Shown: piece by piece, positions 1 through 8,126 of the stretch | Numbering within the stretch: position 1 is the stretch's first letter | Layout of the letters: each line of letters begins with the position of its first letter | NCBI GenBank assembly: GCA_015061885.1 | Contig: SUVS01000011.1 | Span: 1 to 56,958 of the forward strand | Source: Lentisphaerota bacterium | GTDB lineage: Bacteria; Verrucomicrobiota; Lentisphaeria; Victivallales; Victivallaceae | Direction: 5' to 3' | Length of the DNA stretch: 56,958 nt | Made by a program: the position numbers and the translations under genes | The notes under the pieces: model-generated | Told to the model about the DNA's origin: nothing | What the model saw: the letters and a program-made list of their open reading frames with translations, nothing else | Database searches by the model: none

Positions 1-2
1 CA

Positions 3-2033
3 GTATTACGGGAAGCTGTTTTGAAAAGCAAAGTCATCTCCTTGGAAAATGTCCCGAAATATGTGGATGTGGCAATTCTGCGTGCATTGAGCAAAGAACC
101 GGCAGAGCGTTTTGAAAGTTGTTCAGATTTTGCGGCGGCACTTGGCGGCAAAAAGATCAAGGCTGCAAAAGTTCAGAAAAAAGGGGTATTCCCAAAATGG
201 GCGGCAGCCGTGCTGATCGCCGTATTGCTAGGAACTGGCGGCACCGGGTATTATATTTTCGATAAACACCAAAAAGAGCAAGCACGGCTTGCTGTAGAAA
301 AAACGGAAAAAGAACGCTTGGCTAAACTCGCCGCAGAAAACGCGGAAAAAGAACGTTTAGCTAAAATTGCCGCGGAAAAGGACGAAAAAGAACGTTTAGC
401 GAAACTTGCCGCTGAAAAAGCGGAAAAAGCAGAAAAACTGAAAAAACAGTGTATTCGGGAAAATTATCGTTTGCAACCGGCAATAAGAAGTAAAAAGTCG
501 CTTATTGAAAATGCCCAATATGACAGAGGGCAGACATTTGGCAAATATCTTGATGCATTAGTCAATGATTTTGCTGCTGCTGAACGGGCGGAACTTAACC
601 AAGATCCCGAAGCCGCAAATAAACTTTACAAATCAGCAGAAAAAGCGGCAGATTGGATCCTTGTTAATGCACCATTGCGTAAAAATATACAAAAACTACA
701 GGCAGAAGTGGCGGAAAAGAAAGTTTTGGCAGATAAATTTGAGGCCTCAAAATTGTTGTTTTCTATTTATAAAAAAGCCTCTGATTCTGCTGCTCAAGCC
801 CGGGAAGATTACGAAGCTGGTATTTTTACCAAAGCTCAAGCCGCATTGCAAAATGCATTAAACGAGTACAATAATGCTTATGTGGAATCCCGTAATTTAA
901 CGGTGGAAAAGTATATAAACTCTGCTGAAGCAGCCAAAAATATCAGCCAGTGGCAGAAGGTTTATGATTGTGCCATTGCAGCTTTGAAAATCGACAGTTC
1001 CGACACAAAAGCCCAGAGCTTAAAGCTGGAAGCGGAAAATAATTTGATTCCCTCTCTGACAATATATGCTTATGTGGAAGGTAAAAAAGTAAATGCCTCA
1101 ATAAAGTCGTTAAAAACTAATCCTGATCAGCAAAGCCGTCCGTGGAAATTGCAGAAGGGCTCCGAGTATGAGTTTGAAGTAACTTACAAAGACGGCGAAG
1201 ATGAATATTATGGAAAGATTCCGGCATTTACCTGTACTGCCAATGGCCCCCACCGCAAAGATGTTACGCTTGAAAAAGTGGAATTCAACGGTACCGTTGA
1301 TCTGGGTAACGGTATAAAACTTGAGATGGTAAAAATCAAAGCTGGTACATTCATGATGGGGAGTCCAGAAAGTGAACTTGGGCGGTATAGTGATGAAACA
1401 CAGCATCGCGTAATGTTGACCAAAGATTACTGGCTTGGCAAGTTTGAGGTGATGCAAGCACAGTATGAGGCAGTCATGGGCAATAATCCTTCATATTTCA
1501 AGGGCAGCAACCGGCCGGTGGAACAGGTAAGTTGGAATGATGCCAAAGATTTTTGCCGCAAACTTAACGAACGCTATGCCGGAAAACTCCCTGCCGGATA
1601 CAAATTTGATTTGCCCACTGAAGCTCAATGGGAGTATGCCTGTCGGGCTGGCACGACAACCGCATTAAATAATACAACAAACTTGACTGATGAGAAACAT
1701 GATTGTAAAAATCTTACAGCGGTAGCTTGGTATTATAATCGGGGCAAATACAATGAAAATCAAACATACCCCGTTGGAAAAAAATATCCCAACAACTGGG
1801 GATTGTATGACATGCATGGTAATGTATTGGAATGGTGTCGTGATTGGTATGAACCTTACTCTGGAAATATGACAAACCCGATGGGACCGTCATCTGGCTC
1901 GTGCCGCGTGTACCGTGGCGGAAGTTGGAGAAACCCCGCAAGAAGATGCCGTTCTGCGTACCGGTACAACTGGCTTCCTGGTAATCGCGACAACGACCTT
2001 GGCTTCCGCCTCGCCCTTGTCCCAGTTCAATGA
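3..2033 (+). CDS. Ser/Thr protein kinase (C-terminal part) fused to FGE-sulfatase/C-type-lectin-like domain; 5' partial
   Basis: The frame is open to the left edge, so the true start is upstream; the TTG at 21 is only the first possible start inside the window. The first ~40 residues, with RALSKEPAERF, match the end (subdomain XI) of a PknB-type Ser/Thr kinase. A single membrane segment follows at about residues 58-80 (counted from position 21), then a charged coiled coil built from three 13-residue EKERLAKLAAE-type repeats, then a middle region that looks TPR-like. Residues ~430-667 form a formylglycine-generating-enzyme (SUMF1) fold, with MVKIKAGTFMMGS, FDLPTEAQWEYACRAG, GNVLEWCRDWY and RGGSW motifs. 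An inside kinase and outside lectin-like sensor is the likely topology. The last ~40 codons resemble a DGR variable region. Catalytic kinase residues are off-window, so kinase activity is inferred. Confidence 0.8.
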   Translation, partial: VLREAVLKSKVISLENVPKYVDVAILRALSKEPAERFESCSDFAAALGGKKIKAAKVQKKGVFPKWAAAVLIAVLLGTGGTGYYIFDKHQKEQARLAVEKTEKERLAKLAAENAEKERLAKIAAEKDEKERLAKLAAEKAEKAEKLKKQCIRENYRLQPAIRSKKSLIENAQYDRGQTFGKYLDALVNDFAAAERAELNQDPEAANKLYKSAEKAADWILVNAPLRKNIQKLQAEVAEKKVLADKFEASKLLFSIYKKASDSAAQAREDYEAGIFTKAQAALQNALNEYNNAYVESRNLTVEKYINSAEAAKNISQWQKVYDCAIAALKIDSSDTKAQSLKLEAENNLIPSLTIYAYVEGKKVNASIKSLKTNPDQQSRPWKLQKGSEYEFEVTYKDGEDEYYGKIPAFTCTANGPHRKDVTLEKVEFNGTVDLGNGIKLEMVKIKAGTFMMGSPESELGRYSDETQHRVMLTKDYWLGKFEVMQAQYEAVMGNNPSYFKGSNRPVEQVSWNDAKDFCRKLNERYAGKLPAGYKFDLPTEAQWEYACRAGTTTALNNTTNLTDEKHDCKNLTAVAWYYNRGKYNENQTYPVGKKYPNNWGLYDMHGNVLEWCRDWYEPYSGNMTNPMGPSSGSCRVYRGGSWRNPARRCRSAYRYNWLPGNRDNDLGFRLALVPVQ
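306..422 (+). repeat. Three tandem 39-bp coding repeats (13-aa coiled-coil units)
   Basis: Units at 306-344, 345-383 and 384-422 each begin GAAAAAGAACG and encode EKERLAKLAAE/IAAE plus two variable residues. They sit just after the membrane segment of the kinase fusion and extend a charged helix. Third-position differences between copies show the array is not very recent. Confidence 0.85.
1911..2030 (+). other. Candidate diversity-generating retroelement variable region (VR)
   Basis: The 3' end of the FGE-like domain reads RGGSW, then a stretch of Y, R, N, W, L, G and D residues, then LGFRLALVPVQ, the layout of DGR-diversified C-type-lectin targets. The codons expected to vary (TAC 1959, TAC 1965, AAC 1968, CTT 1974, GGT 1980, AAT 1983, GAC 1989, AAC 1992, GAC 1995) all end in C or T, as expected if they descend from AAC/AAT codons in a template repeat; TGG at 1971 does not fit. 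No template repeat or reverse transcriptase was seen in the window, and non-DGR FGE domains carry a similar motif, so this is a candidate only. Confidence 0.45.
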
Positions 2034-2367
2034 TTGGACATCCTTTTTCTTGCTTGCCACGGCGTAACAGCGTGAAGCCGGGAGCTGATGCGGAGCCTCG
2101 CCGGTACAATATATGGTGTTGCAGGATGCCCCCCCTGTCTGCCGTGTGATAGATTTGGGAAATTTTGAGAGGATTTGAGAAACTTTGGGATGGCGGGCAA
2201 GGCCCGCCAACAGCCACTTGCCGCTCCTAACCGGCAAGCAACATCCAGCGTATAATCAACCAACAGCATCCGGCGGCTTCAGCCGCCCACGCACTCTATC
2301 GCCCGCTTGCCACGGCGAAGTGTAACGTAGGCGAACTGTGGCGTACTCGATATTGCCCGGCCGCTGA
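2034..2367. other. Gene-free GC-rich spacer with hairpins and direct repeats
   Basis: This 334-bp stretch lies between two convergent genes and holds no credible ORF. It contains a 13-bp direct repeat GCTTGCCACGGCG at 2052-2064 and 2305-2317, a perfect hairpin GGCGGGC-AAG-GCCCGCC at 2192-2208, a hairpin GGCGGCT-TC-AGCCGCC at 2272-2287, and a decamer array at 2151-2190. None of the hairpins is followed by a good T-tract. The base composition is unlike the AT-rich promoters elsewhere in the window. Confidence 0.6.
2151..2190. repeat. Decamer tandem array, copy A
   Basis: Four 10-nt units: AGATTTGGGA, AATTTTGAGA, GGATTTGAGA, AACTTTGGGA. The reverse complement of 37409-37448 gives the same register of units, and both arrays are preceded by TTGCAGG and TGATAG. 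This suggests a dispersed intergenic element. Confidence 0.6.
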
Positions 2368-3795
2368 TTATGCTTTGCGGTTTATCAGGTGATCCATGTA
2401 TCCGGCGGCTTCGAGCAATTCTTTCCGGCGGTGGAAATCCTGATAATCTTTCTTTGCCGGATCGCTCCAGGCACATTCGCTGTATGCGTGGAGTCTTGGC
2501 AGTATTTTAGGTATGATCCGCCATTGCGGCACTGTTTCCGTCCACAGACATGCTTCGGTACCGATAATGCAGTCTTTTACTTTATCTGCCCAGATAATAT
2601 AGGGATCGGTCATGTAAACACCGCGTTCCGAAAGCTCAAACATCCATGTTTCCCACGGTTCGCTCAAGTTTTGCGGATAGTCAAAGTAGAGTGATGTATG
2701 CACCGAATATATCACTTTATTGCCGTTGGGAGCCACCCGCAGCGGTTCGCGTATATCCAGCCACGCCTGAATGGTGGTTTCCGGCTGGTAAGTCTGCCCG
2801 GAACAAGTTCCCCAGATGATCGGGTGGCGGTTGTTGTCGATAACAAATTGGGCTATATCCCGCATAAAGATATTTTCCAGCTCCCGCATATCTTTGCAAC
2901 TGTTTTCCTGCATTGCTTTCCGGCAGAGCGGACATTTTTCCCAGTTTGCTGTATTGGCTTCGTCGCCGCCGATGTGGATGTATTTGCTTTGCGGAAAAAG
3001 CTCCATTACTTCGGCAAGAATATTTTTTACGAACTCTTTGCTTGCCGGATTGCCCAGACATATTTCGCCGGGATTCTCCGCCGCATTGCAACATGCATAT
3101 TGCGGAAAATAATTTAATGTGCCTCTGGAGTGACCGGGAAAGTCGATTTCCGGAATCACTGAAATGTGATGTTTTGCGGCAAATTCCACAACTTCCTTTA
3201 TATCGTCGGCAGTGTAATATCCGGGTGTTTTCGTATAACGGTTCTCCAAGCCGGCTGTAGTTTTTAATTGCAGTCGCCAGCCCTGACTATCGACCAGATG
3301 CCAGTGAAAAGTGTTCAAGCGGCAGCTTGCCATCATGCGGAGCATCCGTTTTATAACATCAATGTTCTGAAAATGTCTGGCACTGTCCAGATGAAAACTC
3401 CGGAAGGTAAAACGGGGTGCATCTTCCAGTTTTCCGCAAGTAAGCACAGCACCTTTGGGTGAAGCTATCGTTGCGGTGAAAAGCATTTGCCGCAAGCACT
3501 CAAGAGCGTAGAAAACCCCGGCTTGACTGCCGGCAGCTATCACCGCCTTGTCGGGCGATATTTCAATACTGAACGCTTCTTCCGGCATAGCGGAATGGAC
3601 GATCGCCAATGCCGCACTGTCCGGGGCGGTGCTTGTTATATCAAACGAAAACGACTTGAACAACTCCTGAACTGCCGGGGCAAATCCGGTAAATGGTTCA
3701 GCAGTATAAAATGTGGAAATATTTTCAAGTTTCAGACTTTCTGAAGTATATTCGAGCTTTGTCGGAGCCGGAATAATGTTTGCAAAAGTATTCAT
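2368..3795 (-). CDS. Beta-N-acetylhexosaminidase, GH20
   Basis: This enzyme should release terminal beta-linked GlcNAc or GalNAc by substrate-assisted catalysis. The 475-residue protein has an N-terminal alpha/beta domain (~1-125) and then a TIM barrel. FHLDSAR at ~134-140, FHWHLVDSQGWRL at ~163-175, EIDFPGHS at 216-223 and HIGGDE at 274-279 are visible; D278-E279 is the catalytic pair of the family. No signal peptide is visible, so it probably acts in the cytoplasm on imported oligosaccharides. The ATG at 3795 has an AAGGA box at a normal distance. It is convergent with the kinase fusion and divergent from the phosphoesterase. Confidence 0.93.
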   Translation of the reverse strand: MNTFANIIPAPTKLEYTSESLKLENISTFYTAEPFTGFAPAVQELFKSFSFDITSTAPDSAALAIVHSAMPEEAFSIEISPDKAVIAAGSQAGVFYALECLRQMLFTATIASPKGAVLTCGKLEDAPRFTFRSFHLDSARHFQNIDVIKRMLRMMASCRLNTFHWHLVDSQGWRLQLKTTAGLENRYTKTPGYYTADDIKEVVEFAAKHHISVIPEIDFPGHSRGTLNYFPQYACCNAAENPGEICLGNPASKEFVKNILAEVMELFPQSKYIHIGGDEANTANWEKCPLCRKAMQENSCKDMRELENIFMRDIAQFVIDNNRHPIIWGTCSGQTYQPETTIQAWLDIREPLRVAPNGNKVIYSVHTSLYFDYPQNLSEPWETWMFELSERGVYMTDPYIIWADKVKDCIIGTEACLWTETVPQWRIIPKILPRLHAYSECAWSDPAKKDYQDFHRRKELLEAAGYMDHLINRKA

Positions 3796-3858
3796 GAACA
3801 GTGTCCTTGTTTTTTTATAAAGTTTCCGGAAGTTTAATATAGTTCGCTATGATAAAAT

Positions 3859-3886
3859 TTGCAAAAAAAAGTTTTTGAATTATCTT
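3859..3886 (+). promoter_or_regulatory. Promoter candidate for the phosphoesterase/amidohydrolase pair
   Basis: TTGCAA at 3859-3864, a 16-nt spacer and TATCTT at 3881-3886 lie ~50 nt upstream of the ATG at 3935. The -35 box recurs upstream of several other genes in the window. Confidence 0.4.
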
Positions 3887-3934
3887 ATACGGAGCAATCC
3901 ATCACATATTTTTATTTGGAAAGGTTATATTCAT

Positions 3935-4843
3935 ATGAGTAAAGTCCGTTTTACTGCGTTTGCTGATTTGCATCATGCTCCGGAATGGTTTAAGAGTGAA
4001 GCCGATGAGCGGCTTGCCGCCATCCAGAAGCGGGCGATCGCAAGCAAGTCTGATTTGATCGTATCGCTGGGCGATTTTTCGCATTTTCCCACTTTGTCAA
4101 AAGAGTTGATCGACCAGTATGCCAATACCGGTATTCCCGCTTATCATGTGCTGGGTAATCACGAGTTTGACCACGATTCGCTGGAAGAAGTTGTAAAAGC
4201 ATACGATATGCCGAACGCTTATTACAGCTTTGATTTCAATGGATTCCGCTTCATTATGCTTGATAACAACACCTTTTCTGATTACCCCGGAGTATATTTC
4301 CATTACTCCCGCCGCAACTACTTTGACCACGGCAAGGGAAGAGAATACATTGCCCCCGAACAGGTCGAATGGTTCCGTCAAACGGTCGAAAGTTCGCCCA
4401 TACCCTGTATCGTGATGAGTCATGCGTCGCTGGATTACCCCACGCAGATACCCAACCGGGAAGAGATGCTTGAAATCATCCGCAAATCGCAGAACACTCC
4501 CGGCAGAGTCATGCTGTGTGTGAATGGCCACAATCACCGCAACCATTTGAGTGTGGTCGATAATGTGGCATACTTTGATTTGAACTCGGCAACCTTTGAC
4601 TGGGTGGGGAAACCGCATAAATTCTTCCCGGAAGAGTGGTACAAGAAATATGAGTGTGTGGGCAATCAGGTGATTTTCAGTGATCCTTTGAGTGCAGTTA
4701 TCACGCTGGATACCGACGGTAATCTGGAAATTGAAGGCGTGGAAAGCAGTTTTGTCTGCGGTGTTACCCGCGAAATGACCGGTAATGCAGAGGCTCTTTA
4801 TCCTTGCGAATGCAATGTGCTTTCGGCAAAAGTAAAACTCTGA
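3935..4843 (+). CDS. Calcineurin-like metallophosphoesterase
   Basis: A cytoplasmic dinuclear-metal phosphoesterase of 302 residues. All family metal-binding blocks are present in order: D-L-H-H near residue 11, GDFSHFP near 47, GNHEFD near 70, a histidine in MSHASLDYP, and NGHNHRN. The start was placed at the ATG of MSKVRF because GGAAAGG precedes it; an upstream in-frame codon would add 20 unlikely residues. The amidohydrolase gene follows after 13 nt, so the two are probably co-transcribed. Substrate cannot be told from sequence; relatives include phosphodiesterases and sugar-phosphate phosphatases. Confidence 0.88.
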   Translation: MSKVRFTAFADLHHAPEWFKSEADERLAAIQKRAIASKSDLIVSLGDFSHFPTLSKELIDQYANTGIPAYHVLGNHEFDHDSLEEVVKAYDMPNAYYSFDFNGFRFIMLDNNTFSDYPGVYFHYSRRNYFDHGKGREYIAPEQVEWFRQTVESSPIPCIVMSHASLDYPTQIPNREEMLEIIRKSQNTPGRVMLCVNGHNHRNHLSVVDNVAYFDLNSATFDWVGKPHKFFPEEWYKKYECVGNQVIFSDPLSAVITLDTDGNLEIEGVESSFVCGVTREMTGNAEALYPCECNVLSAKVKL

Positions 4844-4856
4844 AAACACTCTGTTT

Positions 4857-6365
4857 ATGAAAATCATTGATTGCCATGTCCATCCGTCGGCGGTAAAAAA
4901 TTACGCTGAAGAATTTGAGCATTTTATTTCGCACATGCGTTCTCACGGCATTGGGGCAATGATAGCTTCCGATCTCGGCGACGGGTGGCTGGCATATCCG
5001 GAGAGTGATACTTTGCGGCGGGCCAATGACCGGTTGCGTGATATGTCGCAAAAATACACCGGTGAAGTATTTTATCTGGTCTATCTTAATCCCCAACTGG
5101 AGGATTGGCAGGCAGAATTTGAACGGCACAAAGCGAGTGCCTGCGGAGTGAAATTGTGGATTTCGCTGCGGAATCAAGCTGATAAAAATGATCTTTCCGC
5201 CAGTGTAAATGTACTGAAGGCGGCGGCAGAATGTCAGCTTCCGGTATTGATCCATTGTTTTGAGCGTACCGATGGCAATGCCGGAGGCAGTGTCGGCATC
5301 GACGAGATAATTTATATGGCAAATCAGGTGCCGTCATGTAAAATCATTGCCGCTCACAGCAACGGCAACTGGCGGAAACTTATAGCCAAAGCAACTCGTG
5401 TGCCGGAAAATGTATTTTTCGATGTATCAGGCTCATACCCTGAACGGACAATGGTCAGACGCCTGGTGGATACATTCGGTTCGGAGCGGATACTTTACGG
5501 CTCCGATGCTCCGGGCAGATCATTCGGCAGTCAAATGAGTAAAGTTTTTTCTGCCAAACTTGCCCCGCAGGAAGAGGAAAACATCCTTTATAATAATTGC
5601 CGCAGGATTTTCAATCTGCCGGAAGTAAAGAGTGTTCCGGCAGTAAAACTTCCGAAATGGGATTTTCCGGAATCGCGTGAAGACAATTTCTGTTTTGCCG
5701 GAAGTTCCCCCTTCTGGGATCACGCAGTAAGTGTCGCGGAACTGGTTGCTCAAGCTGATAAACTGCAAGTCGATACACTTTATGCCGCCAGCCTCGGAGC
5801 GATAAAAAGCCTTGATTTTGTGCTTGAAAATACGCGTTGGCTCCGGGAAACAGCTTCTTACTGCAAGATAAAAGCTCTTGCCGCAGTGGATTTGTCTGAT
5901 CGGGAACGCACTGTAAAACAGCTTGAAAATATGAGCGGTTTTGCCGGAATATGGGTGTCGCCATACTTGCATAACTGGAGTTTGGCTGACCGGAGTTTTG
6001 ATTGGTTCTGGGCGGAGTGTGCCGCCAAAAAGATCAATATCTGGATAAATTGTGCCGTCAGCGATGACCGTTTCCGCAAAGATGATTTGATCACCAGAGT
6101 TGTTGGCAATGATGAAATAAAGAGTTTCAGTAAATTTGCTCCGCATAACCAATATACATTGCAGGGAGTTGGGCTTTTAGCTGATTTAAGTGCGGCTCTG
6201 CCGGAAAATTTCCGGCTTGAATGCAGTAAACTGACAGACAATGAATACCTTGCCGAACAGATTTTTACCGGCAAAAGCGGCTGTATCCGGCGGCTCTGCC
6301 GGGGCAGTGAATACCCCTTCCGCGAATTTGATTCCGGCGATATGGTATTGCAAGGTCGGCTTTGA
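4857..6365 (+). CDS. Amidohydrolase-family protein with a second, degenerate amidohydrolase-like half
   Basis: Residues ~1-260 form an amidohydrolase_2 type TIM barrel: CHVHP at 6-10, PVLIHCFE, KIIAAHSNGN and ILYGSDAPGRS supply the usual metal and acid ligands. Residues ~265-502 look like a second barrel (GSSPFWDHAVSVAELVAQ... AASLGAI) without HxH or the terminal Asp motif, so it may be a non-catalytic or regulatory copy. Total length (502) is nearly twice that of single-domain members. It follows the phosphoesterase closely. The ribosome-binding site is weak. Substrate is unknown; family members hydrolyse or decarboxylate small cyclic molecules. Confidence 0.75.
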   Translation: MKIIDCHVHPSAVKNYAEEFEHFISHMRSHGIGAMIASDLGDGWLAYPESDTLRRANDRLRDMSQKYTGEVFYLVYLNPQLEDWQAEFERHKASACGVKLWISLRNQADKNDLSASVNVLKAAAECQLPVLIHCFERTDGNAGGSVGIDEIIYMANQVPSCKIIAAHSNGNWRKLIAKATRVPENVFFDVSGSYPERTMVRRLVDTFGSERILYGSDAPGRSFGSQMSKVFSAKLAPQEEENILYNNCRRIFNLPEVKSVPAVKLPKWDFPESREDNFCFAGSSPFWDHAVSVAELVAQADKLQVDTLYAASLGAIKSLDFVLENTRWLRETASYCKIKALAAVDLSDRERTVKQLENMSGFAGIWVSPYLHNWSLADRSFDWFWAECAAKKINIWINCAVSDDRFRKDDLITRVVGNDEIKSFSKFAPHNQYTLQGVGLLADLSAALPENFRLECSKLTDNEYLAEQIFTGKSGCIRRLCRGSEYPFREFDSGDMVLQGRL

Positions 6366-6680
6366 GGGATTTTTCACCTCCGCTGAACTGCTGTATGATT
6401 GACCGCAATACCCCAATTACCTGTAAATCAAAGTGTTCGTAAAAGTCCATAAACTTATTTTTGGCGAAAACACCGTATTTTCAGCGGCAATACAGATGGC
6501 TTCTGCTCAAATTCAAGTGGTGTTGAGTGGTTAATTTGAAGTTTTTTTTGCAGTAAATGAGCTTTTTTTTCTTGCAAAATCGTCCTTATGCTATATATTT
6601 ATCTTCAGAATTAAAAACAGGCAAGAAACACGCCGGCGGCTTGAACCGTTCCGGCAGGAACAAAAGGCAGTATATTTTTT
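6366..6680. other. Intergenic region with promoter and leader hairpin
   Basis: No ORF is credible here. The right half carries the promoter at 6572-6599 and a short GC hairpin, GCCGG at 6632-6636 pairing with CCGGC at 6651-6655, in the leader of the downstream gene. No known riboswitch consensus was recognised. Confidence 0.5.
6572..6599 (+). promoter_or_regulatory. Promoter for the PurF-like/ROK pair
   Basis: TTGCAA at 6572-6577, a 16-nt spacer and TATATT at 6594-6599. The predicted leader is about 75 nt. Confidence 0.55.
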
Positions 6681-8093
6681 ATGGGTGGATTTTTTGGCGT
6701 AGCTGGCAAAAATAACTGTATCGGCGACCTTTTTTACGGCACCGATTACCATTCGCATTTGGGTACCAAATTCGGAGGTATGGCAATTATTGATGCTTCC
6801 GGTAATATTTATAAACGATCACACAGTATATCAAATGCACAATTCCGCAGTCGTTTTGATGACGAAATTGAAGATTTCAATGGCAATACCGGTATCGGGT
6901 GCATAAGCGATTTTGAGCGTCAGCCGGTTACAGTTACCGGGCCGCTGGGGACTTATGCTATTGTAACGGTCGGCAAGATCACCAACAGTGCCAGTATCCT
7001 GAAAGCGGCATTTGAAGATAACCGCACGCATTTTACCGATTGTCCCGAAAATGAAGTAAGCCAGACCGAATTGGCGGCATTTCTTATCAATCAGAAAAAT
7101 AACATCGTTGCCGGTTTGGAATACGCTCAAGCGGCAATCGAAGGTTCGCTTTCCATACTGGTTTTGAAAGATAACGCGATCTATGCCGCCCGCGACCGCT
7201 ACGGCAGAACGCCGGTGATCGTCGGAGAAAAACCGGACGCTTTTGCTGTAACTATGGAAACTACCGCATTTCCCAATCTGGGATACAATGTTAAATACGA
7301 ATTAGGTTCCGGCGAGATCGTTCGGATCACCTCTGATGCAGTGATCCAGGAGCGTGCCCCCGGCAACAAGAAGCGTATCTGTGCGTTTTTGTGGGTCTAT
7401 TACGGTTATCCCTCAAGTTGTTACGAAGGGGTGAATACCGAGGAGGTGCGTTACCGCAACGGTGATATTATGGCACATAATATCAAACCGGATGTGGATT
7501 TGATTTCGGGTATTCCGGATTCGGGTATTCCTCATGCGGTCGGTTTTTCCAATGCTTCGGGCATACCCTACAAGCGGGCATTTGTCAAATACACTCCCAC
7601 CTGGGCACGCAGTTTTATGCCGCAGAATCAGGCAATGCGGAACCTGGTTGCTCAAATGAAACTGATTCCGGTGGAAAGCCAGCTTAAAGGCAAACGCATA
7701 CTGTTCTGCGATGATTCGATCGTCCGCGGTACGCAGATGCGGGAAACGGTAACTCAACTGCGGAGTCTGGGAGTCAAAGAAGTACACATGTGTTCAGCTT
7801 CGCCGCCGCTTCTGTTCGGCTGCAAGTATCTGAATTTCTCCCGTTCCCGTTCTGAACTTGATCTGGCGGCACGGCGGGCGATCATGAGATTGGAGAAGGT
7901 CGAAGAACTTTCCATGGAAATAATCAGTAAATATCTGGATTGCAATTCAGATGATTACAAGGCAATGGTCGAAGAAGTCCGCAAGGAATTGGGACTTAAT
8001 ACTTTGCATTACCAGACCCTGCCGGGGCTTTTGGAGGCTATCGGCATTGAGCAGAGTGATATTTGCACCTATTGCTGGAACGGCAGAGAGTAA
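6681..8093 (+). CDS. Amidophosphoribosyltransferase-like protein lacking the N-terminal catalytic Cys
   Basis: The fold is that of PurF: an N-terminal Ntn glutaminase domain (~1-240) followed by a type I phosphoribosyltransferase domain. The PRPP loop FCDDSIVRGTQ is intact near residues 341-352. However, the protein begins MGGFFGV, where PurF has Met-Cys-Gly and the exposed Cys is the glutaminase nucleophile. Glutamine hydrolysis should therefore be lost unless another residue serves; ammonia-dependent or non-purine activity is possible. The ATG follows AAAGGCAG at a normal distance, and no upstream in-frame Cys start is apparent. The ROK-like kinase follows after 33 nt. Similar Cys-less PurF homologues are known in Bacteroidetes and Clostridia, from memory. 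Confidence 0.8.
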   Translation: MGGFFGVAGKNNCIGDLFYGTDYHSHLGTKFGGMAIIDASGNIYKRSHSISNAQFRSRFDDEIEDFNGNTGIGCISDFERQPVTVTGPLGTYAIVTVGKITNSASILKAAFEDNRTHFTDCPENEVSQTELAAFLINQKNNIVAGLEYAQAAIEGSLSILVLKDNAIYAARDRYGRTPVIVGEKPDAFAVTMETTAFPNLGYNVKYELGSGEIVRITSDAVIQERAPGNKKRICAFLWVYYGYPSSCYEGVNTEEVRYRNGDIMAHNIKPDVDLISGIPDSGIPHAVGFSNASGIPYKRAFVKYTPTWARSFMPQNQAMRNLVAQMKLIPVESQLKGKRILFCDDSIVRGTQMRETVTQLRSLGVKEVHMCSASPPLLFGCKYLNFSRSRSELDLAARRAIMRLEKVEELSMEIISKYLDCNSDDYKAMVEEVRKELGLNTLHYQTLPGLLEAIGIEQSDICTYCWNGRE

Positions 8094-8126
8094 TTTTTGT
8101 AAATTTTAGAATAAGGAAAAAGAATA

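Noticed and set aside
1714-2237. Minus-strand frames opposite the FGE domain and spacer
   Set aside because: They share bases with a strongly supported FGE domain and show no start signal.
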